A stretch of DNA of 64,000 nucleotides, taken from NCBI RefSeq assembly GCF_004798865.1, contig NW_025335761.1:23623687-23687686 (forward strand), read 5' to 3'. The position numbers and the translations under genes were made by a program. Positions 1-11,884 of the stretch are shown here, in pieces (within the stretch, counting starts at the first letter, position 1; the number at the start of each line of letters is the position of its first letter). The notes below the pieces were generated by a model that did not search any database, was not told the DNA's origin, and saw only the letters and a program-made list of their open reading frames with translations. This DNA comes from Varanus komodoensis. Lineage: Eukaryota > Chordata > Lepidosauria > Squamata > Varanidae.

Positions 1-20
1 ATAAATAAATAAATAAAATA
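1..20. repeat. AAAT simple repeat at the window edge
   Basis: Short run of AAAT units. LINE 3' ends in this window often finish in such tails, so it may be the tail of an element lying to the left. Confidence 0.7.
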
Positions 21-328
21 TACACATATCCCACATGTTATATACTTGAACATGTGGAAATTGGCAGTGCATCATCAGCTCCCTCCATGCATCTATTCAT
101 ACACTAGTAAGCAGGGTTTTAAGCATCCATTACCCGAGACATGCTAAGCCATCATCACCACCATTCCTACTGTCTGCCCATTCCCACTCTTTGTTATAAG
201 CTTTGTGACATGAAAACTGCAATACACACTACAGAAAAATTTGATCCATGAAAGGTTTAAAAACATATAAGGGATAAATAAAGTCCATTCCCTATCACTT
301 TATAAAAGGGCCGATTTTAACCCTGTAT

Positions 329-704
329 CATGGGTGCTCAAACTACAGCCTGCAGGACAGATCCGGCCCGTCATGCGCACGGGAGGCAGTGGCTTGCTCA
401 CTCGGAGATGGCTTTGGACTGATCTCCCAGCCAGTTCAAAGCCATCTCCGATTGAGCAAACAAGTCGCCGCCACCTGCCTCCCCCGCGCACGTGCGATCG
501 CCGGTGGCTTGCTTGCTCGGAGATGGTTTTGAACTCACTGGGAGATCTCCGAGTGAGTCACCTCCACGCACGCCCAACACCACCTCGCACGCACCCAAGG
601 ACGCCATACTGGCCCGCATGCCCAGGCAGCCCCCCCTCACCAGCCCGCGCATGTAGTCACCGCCTTTCAACTGGCCCCCTATTGAAAAAGTTTGAGGACC
701 CCTA
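329..704 (-). mobile_element. Non-autonomous hAT-type DNA transposon, copy 1
   Basis: The ends are inverted repeats of the hAT kind: CATGGGTGCTCAAAC at the left and AAGTTTGAGGACCCCTA at the right. The 8-bp flanks (CCCTGTAT and CCTTATAT) agree at 6 of 8 positions, fitting a decayed hAT target duplication. The GC-rich interior is built from a unit of about 45 bp (core CTTGCTCACTCGGAGATGG) present in both orientations. It is the reverse complement of the copy at 24972-25385. Long ORFs across it exist only because the repeats are GC-rich; there is no transposase. Confidence 0.85.
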
Positions 705-2825
705 CCTTATATGTTGGAACAATTCTTTTGTTGTTTCTGTTTAAGCCAATGGATTTATTATTCTGCAGATCCTTTAAGATGAAGGACAGCGATGAAACGT
801 AAAAACGTAAAAAAAGCCATGAGGCTTGCACATTTTGCAGTGACTGATTATGTTAGAGCTATTATCCCATCTCTTCTTATATCTCAAGCCTAGACTTTTG
901 AAGTGGTGTACATACCTGCATTGCTGATATGTGTTTCTGCTGCTGGCCAATTGGTCTGTATGCTGTATTTTAAGCAATTATTTGCTAGCATAGCAATTGT
1001 ATGACTAGGCTATTAGATATTTATCAATATTGATAAATATAAAGGAGATAACACACAGTTGATTTGTTTTATATGACTATTAGTGGTTTTAACTCTAGGG
1101 AAAGCATAAAATATCACTCAGATTGCCAATTGCAATTAACACTTCCAAATATTCCCTAGGTGCAAGTATGCAAATTGGAGACAATGATGCTTATGAATGC
1201 ATAAAAGAATGAAAAGATTTTTTTGTTCCAATTAACATAGTGGGGCCCTGTTGTGATATTGCCAGTAAGAACCTATCAAGTTATCTAAATAAATTATGAG
1301 TTATTTTAATTCACACACTAGATTATCTTTGAATAGTATTTTAATAAAGTTGCAGCTATAAAAGGAATGAAGGCAATATTCTTTTCAACAGATTTATTAG
1401 GCTGTCATGTAATAGTCAAAGAACTTGGTAACCAGTTTGAAGGTTGGCTCTTAAATATTTTTGTCAAGAATGAGGGGAAATGACAGATATAGCAAATGAA
1501 TGTACAAATGTTCAAAAATTAAGACTACAGTCAAATTTCACCTTTCATGGGTTTTTACTTTTGCAGATTTCACAGACTGATAATTAAATGGGTATTTTTG
1601 GGAGTTTTGTGGCCTACTGTGACCTACTGCCTACTACTCCACAAACAGAAATGTGGGGAACACTCCCCTTCTCAGCTGCTGCTGCAGCCAGCCTGGAATG
1701 GTGTGCTGCCCCTGGCAGCTCAGGACCAGGCGTACGCCCATGCATGAGGCTCATGACATGATGCAGGACAAGCTCTCCTGGAGCAGGCCACACTCCGGTG
1801 CATCAGGTCTTGCTTTAAGCTAAAGGTTATTCAAATTGCGAAAGAGGTAATTATAATGCAGCTACCATTGCATGTATGGTCAACAGTATTAAAAGTTAAG
1901 GTGTGGGGATACTAGAGATATGTGTGGTTCTTTTACTTTCATAGAGGTTCTGCCCCACCCCCCTCCACACACACACCCTGTGAATGCAGAGGCTGGACTG
2001 TAAATAGTACTTAAGTAATTATGAAAAAGTCACAAATGACTTTCATGCATTGGACCAAATACAGAGAAGCACTAAAGGGAGATCAGTGGGCATAGTTTAG
2101 GCTCACAAGTTAATGTGACAGACCATGCTCAGTCAGGATTACCAGACAGGGCTTGTGTTCCTTTCACAGATAAACATACAATATTCCTTGGTTTGCAAAT
2201 GCAGAGACAGGTAAATGGCACTTCTCAAAAATTCTGCAAGATTGCCAACTTTTCCCTTAGAAGATCTTCCAACCCCTTCCTAACAATCTAATGTGCGAAT
2301 ATATAGGTGAAACTTTCTTCATTGCTTCATCTCTGAGCTTTCAAGAGCTTCATTTTTTTCCCCACAACCACCACCTTTTAAAGGAACAGTGGCTGCTTTT
2401 GCTTTTATAAATGGACACTTTGCAATGTTAATCTGCAGCCAAAGAAGAAAGCATTTCACCGGTTAACATTTGCAGACTATAACTACTTCCTGGCAAACTT
2501 TTCTTGATAAGCTCACCTCCTGCTTAAGTTTGTCCTTAGGCACGATTTTCACCAGGGACTATTTCTTTCAAACTTTTGTTTATAGCTAAGAGATAAAATC
2601 TTCCACCTTTGGGGTTGAAGGCCATGATTTCTACTTCCACACTGCTACACTTGACAAAGTGAACTAGTACTAAGATAAGAACTTAGGATATGATGATGCT
2701 GTAAATGTCCAGGGTGAGAAGATAGAGGGATATCTCTCTAGCCTTGGGCCTGTAGGAGAATTGTGAGCAGATGATGGGTCTGGGCATGTTTATTTGAATT
2801 TATAGCTTTTTTTCCTCTGGAGTTT
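705..2825. other. Intergenic, no gene recognised
   Basis: Mostly AT-rich sequence without a recognisable exon or element. It holds a perfect 24-bp palindrome at 1017-1040 and an unassigned GC-richer patch at about 1655-1810. Confidence 0.6.
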
Positions 2826-3115
2826 ACTTATCTATATAACAGCCCCAGAAAGTAGCATTGGGTGACTGTGCCTTGGCACCATAACAGATATGCTGTGCAG
2901 TGCCATCTTTCCTCAAATACTTTTCCAAGTTGCCAGGAGTTGGTATTGGGCGATCTGGTGCAGGTGTCATCAGTATGCTGATGCCCACCTCTATAGGAAT
3001 CCAGAGAGGCTGTGCATATTCTGAACCGGTGCCTAGTTGCATTGATGAGTTGGATGAGGACCAACAAACTGAGGATGAATCCTGACAGGATAGAAAGTCA
3101 GACTGGATGCATAGA
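2826..3115 (+). mobile_element. L2-like LINE fragment (reverse transcriptase region)
   Basis: A short frame reads HQYADAHLY, the L2/CR1-clade reverse transcriptase YADD box with the second Asp changed. It is followed in other frames by text like RCL..MRTNKLRMNPD. The pieces lie in different frames, so this is an old, decayed fragment. Confidence 0.65.
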
Positions 3116-3721
3116 AATTTGGGAGTTTCATGTTATAGATAAGATTGTATAACCATTATTATCTCTTCTCAGTCTACTTTCTATGTACTTTAAACCAAGG
3201 ATTTTAATACAGGGTTTCTAGAGGGACTCACAGCAAAGCAGCCAATGCAAAAGCAAATAACTTTTACTTGTCTATTGCATAACACAATGTTTAATTTTCA
3301 ATATTGTATTCATAGAGGTAAATAGATAAATATACATAGGAACACACACATATTCAGATTTAAGTATAATTGCATGTAGTACTTGATAAGTAAATCCATG
3401 TTAAGTCCATTTTAAGTAGTGTCTTGTAAAGTCAGTTATTCTTTTCTAGCTTTCTATTTTCCCTGCAACTTTCTCTGCTGCCTTATGAAAACACCTTTGA
3501 TCTTTGCTGCAGTCACCATCTTTCCTCTTGAGAAAACAGTGGTCAGACAGAAAGAAAAGTTTCAAATTCTGTGTAACACAAAAAGAACACAGCCAGAACA
3601 TTTAAGTTTCAATCTGTGAACACACTGGGCCACTTTGCATAGAAATTACTGTTGGAGACAAGCAGGAGAAAATGGCTGTGCTTGCTGCATTTTGCTAGAG
3701 CAGCTCTATGAAATGTGTTTG
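3116..3721. other. Intergenic, nothing recognised
   Basis: AT-rich sequence. No exon, element or RNA gene could be supported. Confidence 0.5.
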
Positions 3722-4265
3722 CTTTGCTCCAGAGCCAGCATTCTCCTCCTATGAAGGCAGCTTGTGAAGGGCATGGGCATCACCATCAGGGCAAGCAGCC
3801 TGAGAAGCACAGGTCACCCGTTTTCTGTCCTGCCTGCCCCACTGCTCCTGTCTTGTCCCTGACATCCCTGAGGGCTGTCAATAAGCCCCCATGTTCCCCC
3901 CACCCCGCCCCATGCCACAGCTGCAGGACAAACATATTCCTTGCAGCCAACCAGAAAACATCACAAGGAAGATGCCCACATGGGCATCCATGGGGAAGTC
4001 TTTCTGGCAGAACGTACTCCCTCTCCCTGTCATGGCCTGTCTGCACAGATGTCCTCTGTGTGCCTGGATGCAGGAGGATGCAGACCCTGGCAGTATGTGC
4101 AAGTACTGCACATGGGGGGTGGAGACATGTGCTGCAAGGGATGGGGAGAGGTGGGTGTGAGGTGGGTTAGTTTGCACATTGCTGCAGAGCAGGGCAACAG
4201 CAGGGATTGTTCCTGTAGCGCTTCTCCGCAGCACTACTCTTGTGAGCGGGCAGTCAGAGAGTGGC
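3722..4265 (-). repeat. Unclassified dispersed repeat, copy 1
   Basis: The reverse complement of this GC-richer block matches 57250-57517 and, further on, 57930-58000. Shared stretches include TGCCAGGG(T/G)CTGC with a CCTCCTG.A run, GGCCATGACAGGGA versus GCGATGACAGGGA, and TTGACAGCCCTCAGGG. No terminal repeats, tail or coding signature were found, so the class is unknown. The longest ORFs (151 and 200 codons) overlap on opposite strands and look like base-composition effects. Confidence 0.6.
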
Positions 4266-4925
4266 AAGAAAGAAAAAGAGGCAGCTAGCTGAAGATACCC
4301 AGAGGAGAGTGTGAGCCACAGAGGCAGATGTGGTACACCCTGGGATTGATTTTGAGCTGCAGGGGTGGATGGGGGATGTGCTGCTATTTGGAGGAAAGAT
4401 GGAGAAGCACAGAAACCATACGAATGTGTGAACCCAGGACACAAAGTGGGATGCTGCGCCTTGCAGTAACCATGTGGCATTACTTAATATTATGTGTAAC
4501 ATAACCATTGACCTGTTAAAGAAATTATACAGGCCAATACAGGAAAGGGTGGAACCATTTAGTGACTTTGTGTCTCTGATATGAGTTAAGTTTACAGTCT
4601 CTTCACAGTTCTAGTTCTTCCCATGTCGTCATAGCACCACAAATTAGATAAGTCACCATGCTCAATAAACCAGGTTTATTTAAACATTCAAAAACATGCA
4701 AACCTGGAATGAAGTTTTTGGAACACATCAAAAGTTTTTGGTCATATTCAGGCATTTCAGAAGCAGTCCAATGCTTCTTTATAAATATGACTGGCTACTC
4801 TGAAGTTTTGCTTTGTTTTTGTTCAGTGATGTATAGGAATACTTATACTAACCAGCTTTTATACACTTTGAAGAGAAAAAGCATATTTAATCTTGACGCG
4901 ACATTTTCTTAAATAGTTGATACCA
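4266..4925. other. Intergenic, nothing recognised
   Basis: No exon or known element seen. A small inverted repeat (CCAGGTTT/AAACCTGG) sits near 4668-4713. Confidence 0.5.
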
Positions 4926-5445
4926 TGGCTTGGTATGAATCTGCTTATATATTATGATCGCCATCTCCTCAGAGATGTTGAAGGAGGTTACAAGGATGGT
5001 GACAAGGGAGAGGGTCTTGGAGGCTGTCTCCCAATTGTGGAACTGTGCTGAGGTCTGCCTGGCCTCAATGTTGTTATCAAGAGTCCCTCTGCTCTCAGCC
5101 ATTTGGCACATATAATCAGGGCCGTCTTAACAGCATTATGGGCCCCGGGCAGAGCAGTGTACTGGGGCCCCTAAGACAACTACAACTACTGTTAATTTTG
5201 GAAGTTTTCCAATTTTCCAAGGGTTAACACACACAGATTAGTATGGGGCCCAAAGGCAAGTGCCCATCAGGCCCATGCGTTAAGACGGCCCTGCATATAA
5301 TAAGTGTTTTTAATGTATGCTGGGATTTTTACTGGTCACTGTGTTTAATTGTTTTATAACTCTATTATATTTTTATGGTTTTATTGTTTTATACATCCCA
5401 AAGCACTTTGGCTCTTGGACAGTAAAGAAATGTAATAAGTGAGAA
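4926..5445 (+). mobile_element. L2-like LINE 3' end, split by a small hAT element
   Basis: The left part (4980-5108) resembles the end of the L2-like ORF: GGAGGCTGTCTCCCAATTG then GTGGAACTG, matching the motif that in better copies reads F..VAP.LWN.LP. The right part (5302-5445) is a typical AT-rich L2 tail with GCACTTTGGCTCTTGG. The 177-bp hAT element sits between the two, so it landed in an already present L2. Confidence 0.65.
5117..5293. mobile_element. Small hAT-type MITE with perfect ends
   Basis: Terminal inverted repeats CAGGGCCGTCTTAAC and GTTAAGACGGCCCTG are exact reverse complements. The 8-bp flanks CATATAAT (5109-5116 and 5294-5301) are identical, as hAT transposases produce. The interior is 177 bp in total and non-coding. 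The element is nested in an L2-like tail. Confidence 0.93.
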
Positions 5446-5466
5446 ATTAAATGTATTCTATATTTA

Positions 5467-5646
5467 GCATTACCTGTAAAGAAAACCAGTGCTTTACAAA
5501 GATTAAAGAATTAGAATTTAGAACTCAAGACACCTGGAGGGTTTTGCCTAGAGAGTGCATTACCTGTAAAGAAAACCAGTGCTTTACAAAGATTAAAGAA
5601 TTAGAATTTAGAACTCAAGACAGCTGGAGGGTTTTGCCTAGAGAGT
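5467..5646. repeat. Two-copy tandem duplication, 90-bp unit
   Basis: 5467-5556 and 5557-5646 are the same 90-bp sequence with one visible difference (CACCTGG versus CAGCTGG). Because 90 is a multiple of three, a 97-codon ORF runs through both units, but nothing else suggests a gene. The near identity implies a recent duplication or an assembly effect. Confidence 0.95.
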
Positions 5647-6609
5647 GCACTGTAGATCAACAGCTGTTCATGAATCCTTTCGCTGTGAAACCAATCAGTA
5701 GTAAGCAAGCACTACATGCATCATTCTTTCATATTCCAAATTGAGTTTGCATAACCAAATAATTAAATATGTGGGCTGTTAAGGCACTGACTTGCAAAGC
5801 CTACAGCAGTTCTTATTCTACTTTTAGGCTTTAATCCGGTAAACAACACAGAGGATTATTTCCAGAAACAAAGGAGATTCTGATGTGTACAACTCTGTGT
5901 AAGGACCCTGGTGTAGAACAGCTTATATAAGATGGAGAAGATTACAGATGGAGATGGGAAAAGCACAAGCCCAATTTCATGTTCCTGTTCTTCTGTCAAG
6001 CAGCACACAAGGAGTTATTCACACATGTACACACTGATTTGCCTCTGCTTTGCAAGACTGTAATGAGATCTCTACCTTTCCCCTCCCCCCAAAAAAAAGT
6101 TCTTCAAACAATGCTGTTTTTATATTCTGCCTCTGACACTGGAGGTACCATATAGCCACCCTAACTAGAAGGCACAGCTAATGTATTCTCCATGAATCCT
6201 AATCCACTTTTGTCCAGTCAGGGGAACAAAGTGAGCTCTCTGCCTCTTTTTCAGACCCATTTTAAGCACAGACTTTCTGCTAAGCAGACAATCCTCTTAC
6301 CTGTCTTCTCTCTTGGCATGGTGTGATCAGGGAAGAAAGAGAAGCCACCTCTACTCATTATTGATGCCTTCTTCAGCCACCCTAGTAGCTCCCACAGGAA
6401 TAACACCAGAATGTTACTGGCTATCATCTGTCGTTTGCCAGGCCTTATCAGCCATTGCCTCAGGGCACTCTACGTGAGGCAACCCGTGCTTTACCGAAGT
6501 TGCTGCTTCAGTTCTTTGTGGGAGGATTAGGATGTACTTCATACTAGATCTTTTTCGCGAGTTTGTTTTTCTGTTATTCTCTCTGCCTTTCTATATGTTC
6601 CATCATAGA
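5647..6609. other. Intergenic, nothing recognised
   Basis: No exon or element could be supported here. Confidence 0.5.
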
Positions 6610-6623
6610 CCACCAGGCGGCGC
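6610..6623 (+). promoter_or_regulatory. Candidate CTCF site
   Basis: CCACCAGGCGGCGC matches the vertebrate CTCF core (CCASYAGRKGGCRC) at every position, in a locally GC-rich, CpG-containing patch. Motif match only. Confidence 0.45.
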
Positions 6624-7082
6624 TGCGGTATAGAACAAAATCGAGAAAATACACTAGGCTTCTTGGGCGAATCACACGAATTAAAACACAGCAGCTGGCA
6701 ACATGGAGGTGCGGATGAGTTCTGTATCTCTCCTGAAAACACTGTAAATCCCCCGTGCTTTGTGAAAGGGACCACAAAAAAGGAGACTTTCTGTTAGTGC
6801 CCATTTGTGCAACTTCATGTTTTCCCTGGGAAAGGCTGCAAGTAGCATTGTTGGTGAAAGTTGATGAAAAGTGCTTTGGGCCATGGATGTCACTTGGGCT
6901 TTCAAATAAATCTGTATGCATCCCCAGGATGCAGACCTGGAGCTTTACTACACATGGTTATCTTAGAGAATTCTAGGTTACGGGTCATACTCTTAACTGC
7001 TGCATTATATCAGTTCTCTATGAAATCATACAAGCTGCTTCTTTTGTTTTTAAGATAGGCTTCTTTCAAGGTGGCTTCCATA

Positions 7083-7302
7083 TACCATATTTTTCCATGT
7101 ATAAGAATACTTTTTCTTAAAAATATTTACCTAAAAATGGAGGAGTTTCTTATAAATGGGGGACCGAGAGGAGAACCGCGGGTGTAATTGCGGGGGAGGC
7201 AGGAGCGGGCGCAGCAGCAGCAGCTTGCTCGTTCAGAGATCAGTACAAATAGTGGAGGGCATCCTATACATGGGGGCATCTTATAGTCGGAAAAATACAG
7301 TA
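7083..7302. mobile_element. MITE with Tc1/mariner-like ends
   Basis: Imperfect inverted ends, TACCATATTTTTCC at the left and GGAAAAATACAGTA at the right, are bounded by TA as in Tc1/mariner insertions. TATAAGA motifs sit just inside both ends. The GC-rich centre (about 7185-7240) resembles the internal core of the hAT-type elements at 329 and 24972, although the ends are unrelated. Confidence 0.7.
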
Positions 7303-7497
7303 TATTCCATACATTTTCCCCTTTCTAAGAAAGCCTAATAGATAAGCTCCAAGCATCCATGATAACTTTTCTTGGCTTATACGTTAAGATCAAGCGTAAA
7401 GAGTGTTGTCACCTGGTTGGTTCCACTGAGTGCCATGTTCTTGGAAGGAAGGTAGAAAAACAGAGGCAAACATAGCTATATTTCACACAGTGTTCTT

Positions 7498-7605
7498 ACT
7501 CTCAGCCTAACCTACCTTACCAGGTTGTTCTGAGGATAAAATGGAGCTATGTGGGCTACCTTGGGTTCCTTACAAGGTAAAAAAAGGTAAGTTATAAATC
7601 TAAAT
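7498..7605 (+). mobile_element. tRNA-derived SINE fragment (3' part)
   Basis: CTCAGCCTAACCTACCTTAC, then a TTGTTCTGAGGATAA segment and TTGGGTTCCTT.CAAGG, match the right half of the full SINE at 45745. The tRNA-like head is missing. Confidence 0.65.
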
Positions 7606-9051
7606 GCACTAATACTAATTCTACTCTTGGTCCACACTTCCTGCTGTTATACTTTCCCAGCCTCATGGATCTGTCGTGAAGGCATTCTGAAATCACAACG
7701 TAATATGAGTGGTACTCTATAAAAGCAGCAGTGGTGATGGTTGGTTTTCACTTAAATGGAATGCAACGGATTAAAATTAGACCTGACGTTTGTGTTAAGG
7801 ATGTGGTTGGTTGATTTCTAGTACTGCCTATGTGGTGTTGCTTTATAATAGACTGGCGAAAGATACTTAGAATAATTTTTCAGCTACAACTTTTCCTCAG
7901 TTCACAGTGCTTTAACTAAGCTGTTTCACTTTCTCCTTTCCAACTCTGGTATTGAGACTAAGTGCTGATGAAGCAATTTTGTGGGCCAACTCTCTTCTCT
8001 CAAGTCACCAGGGACGTTGTACCAGATCTTAGAATGTTTTCTTTTAGTGTTCAGAAAGCAGCACTGTGCATATAATACATACACTTACATAATTTTTCTT
8101 TAGTTGTCAAGTTCTTTTTCTTTGTATAATGGAAAAAGAATCAGCCCTCCTCAGCTAACCTCTCATTGTAGAAATGAGAATATACGATATTCAATCAACT
8201 TCATACTGCATTATAGTCTCTCCTAGTGCTGAATTGCTCAGTGTTTTAAACAGATTTTAACACACCAACTGAGTGATGGCAGTAGTTTGCCTTTGTCATC
8301 CCTCTCCCTTTGAGTCTTTTTCTTGGCTGCACATCCTAACTGGATGGTTATTCATTGGTACATTTGAAAGGAAGAAACAAAGTTTTGCCTTGAGATTTGA
8401 CCTGAACACATTCAGGAACATAACAGTATTGGGTTAGAACTGTAGGAGACAAGATCTGAGTAGTTACAATCAGCTTATTGTGCATTGTTTGAGTGGCCAC
8501 AGTGTTAACTGTGTGGAATAGTAATCAAATGGGTCAGTCCTCAGTGTAGTGAATTGGTGGACTGTGAAACAGTGCAGGCTTCTTAGTGATAGTGAAGCAG
8601 TCTAAGAGATGCTATCAGACACCTCTAGGAGGATAGCAAATGTTGTGCAGTGTCTACAACTGGACTTGGAGGGAAGATGCTGCTATTGGTGTGAACAATG
8701 ATATGCATCTGACTTCCATGTATATGCATGTAATGGTCAATGTGTTGGGAACGTGTTGTATATTTGGTCATATGCCAGTTCAGCAGAGGTAAGCATTTAA
8801 TAGTGGATTTTGTTAACTTTTCCTTGCGCCTATTAAAATTCATATTGAGAGGATTTTTAATACTTATAAATAATCCATATGTGACTTGCATGAAGAGGTG
8901 ATGTTGGTATTTTCTTGCAGGATATCTTGCTTCATTATTAGTTGGTTAGCCTGAAGAGGAGGAGAGATAAAAACATGTCTCTCTGGTCATGGCAGGACAG
9001 GAATGGGAAGGTGGATGGGAACAAATGGTCATGTGACCTTTTTGTCTTTCC
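7606..9051. other. Intergenic, nothing recognised
   Basis: AT-rich sequence without a supported exon, RNA gene or element. Confidence 0.5.
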
Positions 9052-9067
9052 AGGTGATATGGGAGGA

Positions 9068-9568
9068 AAAATTGAAGTGGATCCTGAAATAGCTTTGTTC
9101 CTAATATTTTGTGAAACAAAATGGAAATGGAATATTAAAGAACTAATAATAAATTTGGTATCAGTAGCAAAATTGATAATAGCAAAGAACTGGAAGAAGA
9201 AATGTAATCTCCCATTAACTGCATGGTATAAAAAGTTTGGAATATAGCAGTTAATAAGTTGAAGTGTGAGCTAAAGGTGAAAAAAGAATTGCTAAAGAAT
9301 AATTTTAACAATATATGGGGTTTATTTATTGAACATGAATTAATAAAAGGGAAAGGTACTAAACCTCCAATAGATGTACTGCAATTTTTGATGGAAGTGG
9401 GTATTTCAGAGAAACCAGAAAAATGACAAAAATAAATACTAGGCAGCCATAGTCCTGGCAGAGGGGTGTACTAAGGATGATTTTTAAAATTTTATTTTGT
9501 GTATTGTGTGGTTTCTTTTCCTTTATTGTATGATTTTTGTATTTGTATTTTTTAAATAAAAATTAAAA
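9068..9568 (+). mobile_element. 5'-truncated L1 LINE, ORF2 C-terminus and 3' tail
   Basis: Translation gives the L1 ORF2 tail: a run with LIIAKNWKKKCNLPLTAWYKKF, preceded by ELIINLVSVA, like the RLLIARNWK..W..K segment of vertebrate L1. Short frames continue after a stop at 9245. The element ends in an A-rich tail (AAATAAAAATTAAAA) and is flanked by an identical 16-bp duplication AGGTGATATGGGAGGA (9052-9067 and 9569-9584). It is a clean target-primed insertion, dead because 5'-truncated. Confidence 0.88.
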
Positions 9569-9584
9569 AGGTGATATGGGAGGA

Positions 9585-10529
9585 GCAAAGGGATAGTTCA
9601 TAGTTCAAGCAGAGAGGTCAGTCTCATTTTATCTATGGCATTAACCCCTTCCCTCCCACTCTGGTTAGTGGACAGAACCATGCAATGTCAATGTAGGCAA
9701 TGTTATATATGCATAACACAATGCATGTGGAAGGGGACATTATATCAAAAGTGTGGTGTGCACACAGCATACTTATACTAAAATGGGGGTTTTCATTCAT
9801 TCTCAGTGGGAAAATCTGTTCTGATTAAATTTAGGTATGCCTAGCCTGGCTGATCTATCTGGAAGCGGACACTCATTTTTCAAGCAGGGCTTTTAATGAG
9901 TTAATTCAAAGGTGGCTTCATGGATTAGTTGGCTTGGTGGTGGCATGGCAGTTGGGCATCTTCATGTTTTCCCAATGGCAGAGAACAACCTTCTTTCATT
10001 TGATTATGAATGAAGCATGTTCATCTCATGGATGTAGCCTTAACAGCTCTCAGGTATTGCCTTTCAGATCAAAATGGATTCTTGAAACAAGACTTCAAGA
10101 TAATACCAGTGAAATCCAAAGAGCCTATTATACATGCCAGAAAGCCTTTGCATGTGCATAGTTTCTCTGTAACAAGACCAAGGTTAAAATCATCATCTGG
10201 CTATTTCTCAGCCATTTGCCTTCTCAAACTTTTTGTGAACATAAAATGAGATGACCAACTGTGTTGTTCAGGGTACAGGTGGAATACAAATTCAATGGTA
10301 ATATCTGGAGGCCACTTGAAATATCCTCCACATGGCACAATGAGCCATTTTGTGTGTAGTTACACAAATGTGTAACTATGGGTATGGAGAGAGAGCGTGC
10401 CCTCTCATGCTCATATTATAGAGGGAACTGCCTCTGCGCTACTGGTTTTAGAAGGCCACCAGAAACATGATTGTCACTTGAGGCTCAGGCACCCGATATA
10501 TCCGGACACTACTCTCAATCTTCCTCCAG
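9585..10529. other. Intergenic, nothing recognised
   Basis: No exon or element could be supported. The part after about 10400 may be a decayed upstream portion of the following L2-like fragment. Confidence 0.45.
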
Positions 10530-10922
10530 GTGCCAATTTGGAGAAAGGCTTGGAGGATGGCAGGAAAAGGGCAGGCTTTCCCTGTGGTGGCCCATCATCT
10601 ATGGAACGACCTCACTGAGACCAGCCTGGCATCCAGCTTGTTATCTTTTCAGTGCCAGTTTAAGATGGCTCTTTCTACTGAAGTTTAGAAGATAAACTCA
10701 GCTACCCAGGGGCTTGAGGGGATTACCTGTCTCAGGTGGTTTGATTTTTCCTTTTGTAAGTCAGTTTTACCATATATATTAGCTATTTTAAATGTATTTC
10801 AGTGCTATGTTTTTATGATAGTTTAATGTTACAGCTTTGTTTTCATGTATTGTTGTAAACAATCCAGAGCACTTTGGCTATGGGGCAGTATGGAAATGAA
10901 ATAAATGAAATAAAATTATTAA
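10530..10922 (+). mobile_element. L2-like LINE 3' end
   Basis: The end of the ORF is visible as the F.VVAHHLWNDL motif across frames, followed by CTGGCATC...AGTGCCAG (a variant of the hairpin seen in other copies) and a tail ending in GAAATAAATGAAATAAAAT. Confidence 0.7.
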
Positions 10923-11124
10923 ATCCCCATTAGATGAAGTAAAGATTCTGTATTTAAGGAACCCTCTCCCCCCCTCCCCCCGTCCCCAGTCTCAATAATT
11001 TAAACTCTGGTATACTCCTATCAGTTATGAAATACTTCTGATGAGGGCTCATGGTATGCACTGAAAATAACACGCATGGAGTAGGGAATGTTCTTCCTGG
11101 CAAGCTTTTATGCATGTAGCAACT

Positions 11125-11246
11125 TGATACCAAACNNNNNNNNNNNNNNNNNNNNNNNNNNNNNNNNNNNNNNNNNNNNNNNNNNNNNNNNNNNNNNNNN
11201 NNNNNNNNNNNNNNNNNNNNNNNNNNNNNNNNNNNGTTTGGTATCA
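11125..11246. other. Assembly gap with inverted flanks
   Basis: Exactly 100 N occupy 11136-11235, the usual placeholder for a gap of unknown size. The 11 bases before it (TGATACCAAAC) are the perfect reverse complement of the 11 after it (GTTTGGTATCA). Confidence 0.95.
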
Positions 11247-11884
11247 GTCATTTATACTGGTTAATACGTATATATATAATCCTCTACATCACTGCATAAT
11301 GCTGTACTGAATAATGCTCAGTGGTGTAATACCTACTGAATAATGCTCTGTAACTATGCTCTTGATCTCCTGTTGGAGACAAGAAATGTTGTACAATGTG
11401 ACAGTCTTACCTGCTGAAAAAGTCGAGTAGTGTGTTAAGAATACAATAAATTTTGCAAGTTCAAACAGAGAAGCAAAGGAGGGAGTTCGATGTAATTGCT
11501 GTACTGCCATGAGAGAGCTACCTTCCTTAGCTTGGTCAGTAAAAAGAAAAATCTTCTGAAGCAATATAAGATTAAGTTCTTTTGTTTAGGAGTGAGGATA
11601 AAAACATTTTCACTCACCACAGTGGCTTCAGGCATTTGCTAACCCTCTACTGTTCCCCCGGCCACCCATGTATGATGATTGACACCAGTATACACAGTGC
11701 ATTTTTGCCTGCAAGTCATGTTCCTGCAACAGTGATCGCAGAACATGGTTGGATAAGTATTATAACTACCACTATCCTGCATTATTGTATAAGTATTGTA
11801 AATAATCTCTTTGCTAATTATCCTTCCCAAATACCACACCACTGCAGATCTAAATTTTGGTAATAAATAGCTTTTTTCCATGAG

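Noticed and set aside
334-744. ORFs of 90-160 codons across the hAT-type elements at 329 and 24972
   Set aside because: They exist on both strands of GC-rich inverted units and contain no transposase motif.
3715-4480. Overlapping ORFs of 151 and 200 codons
   Set aside because: They run on opposite strands through a GC-rich dispersed repeat and have no family signature.
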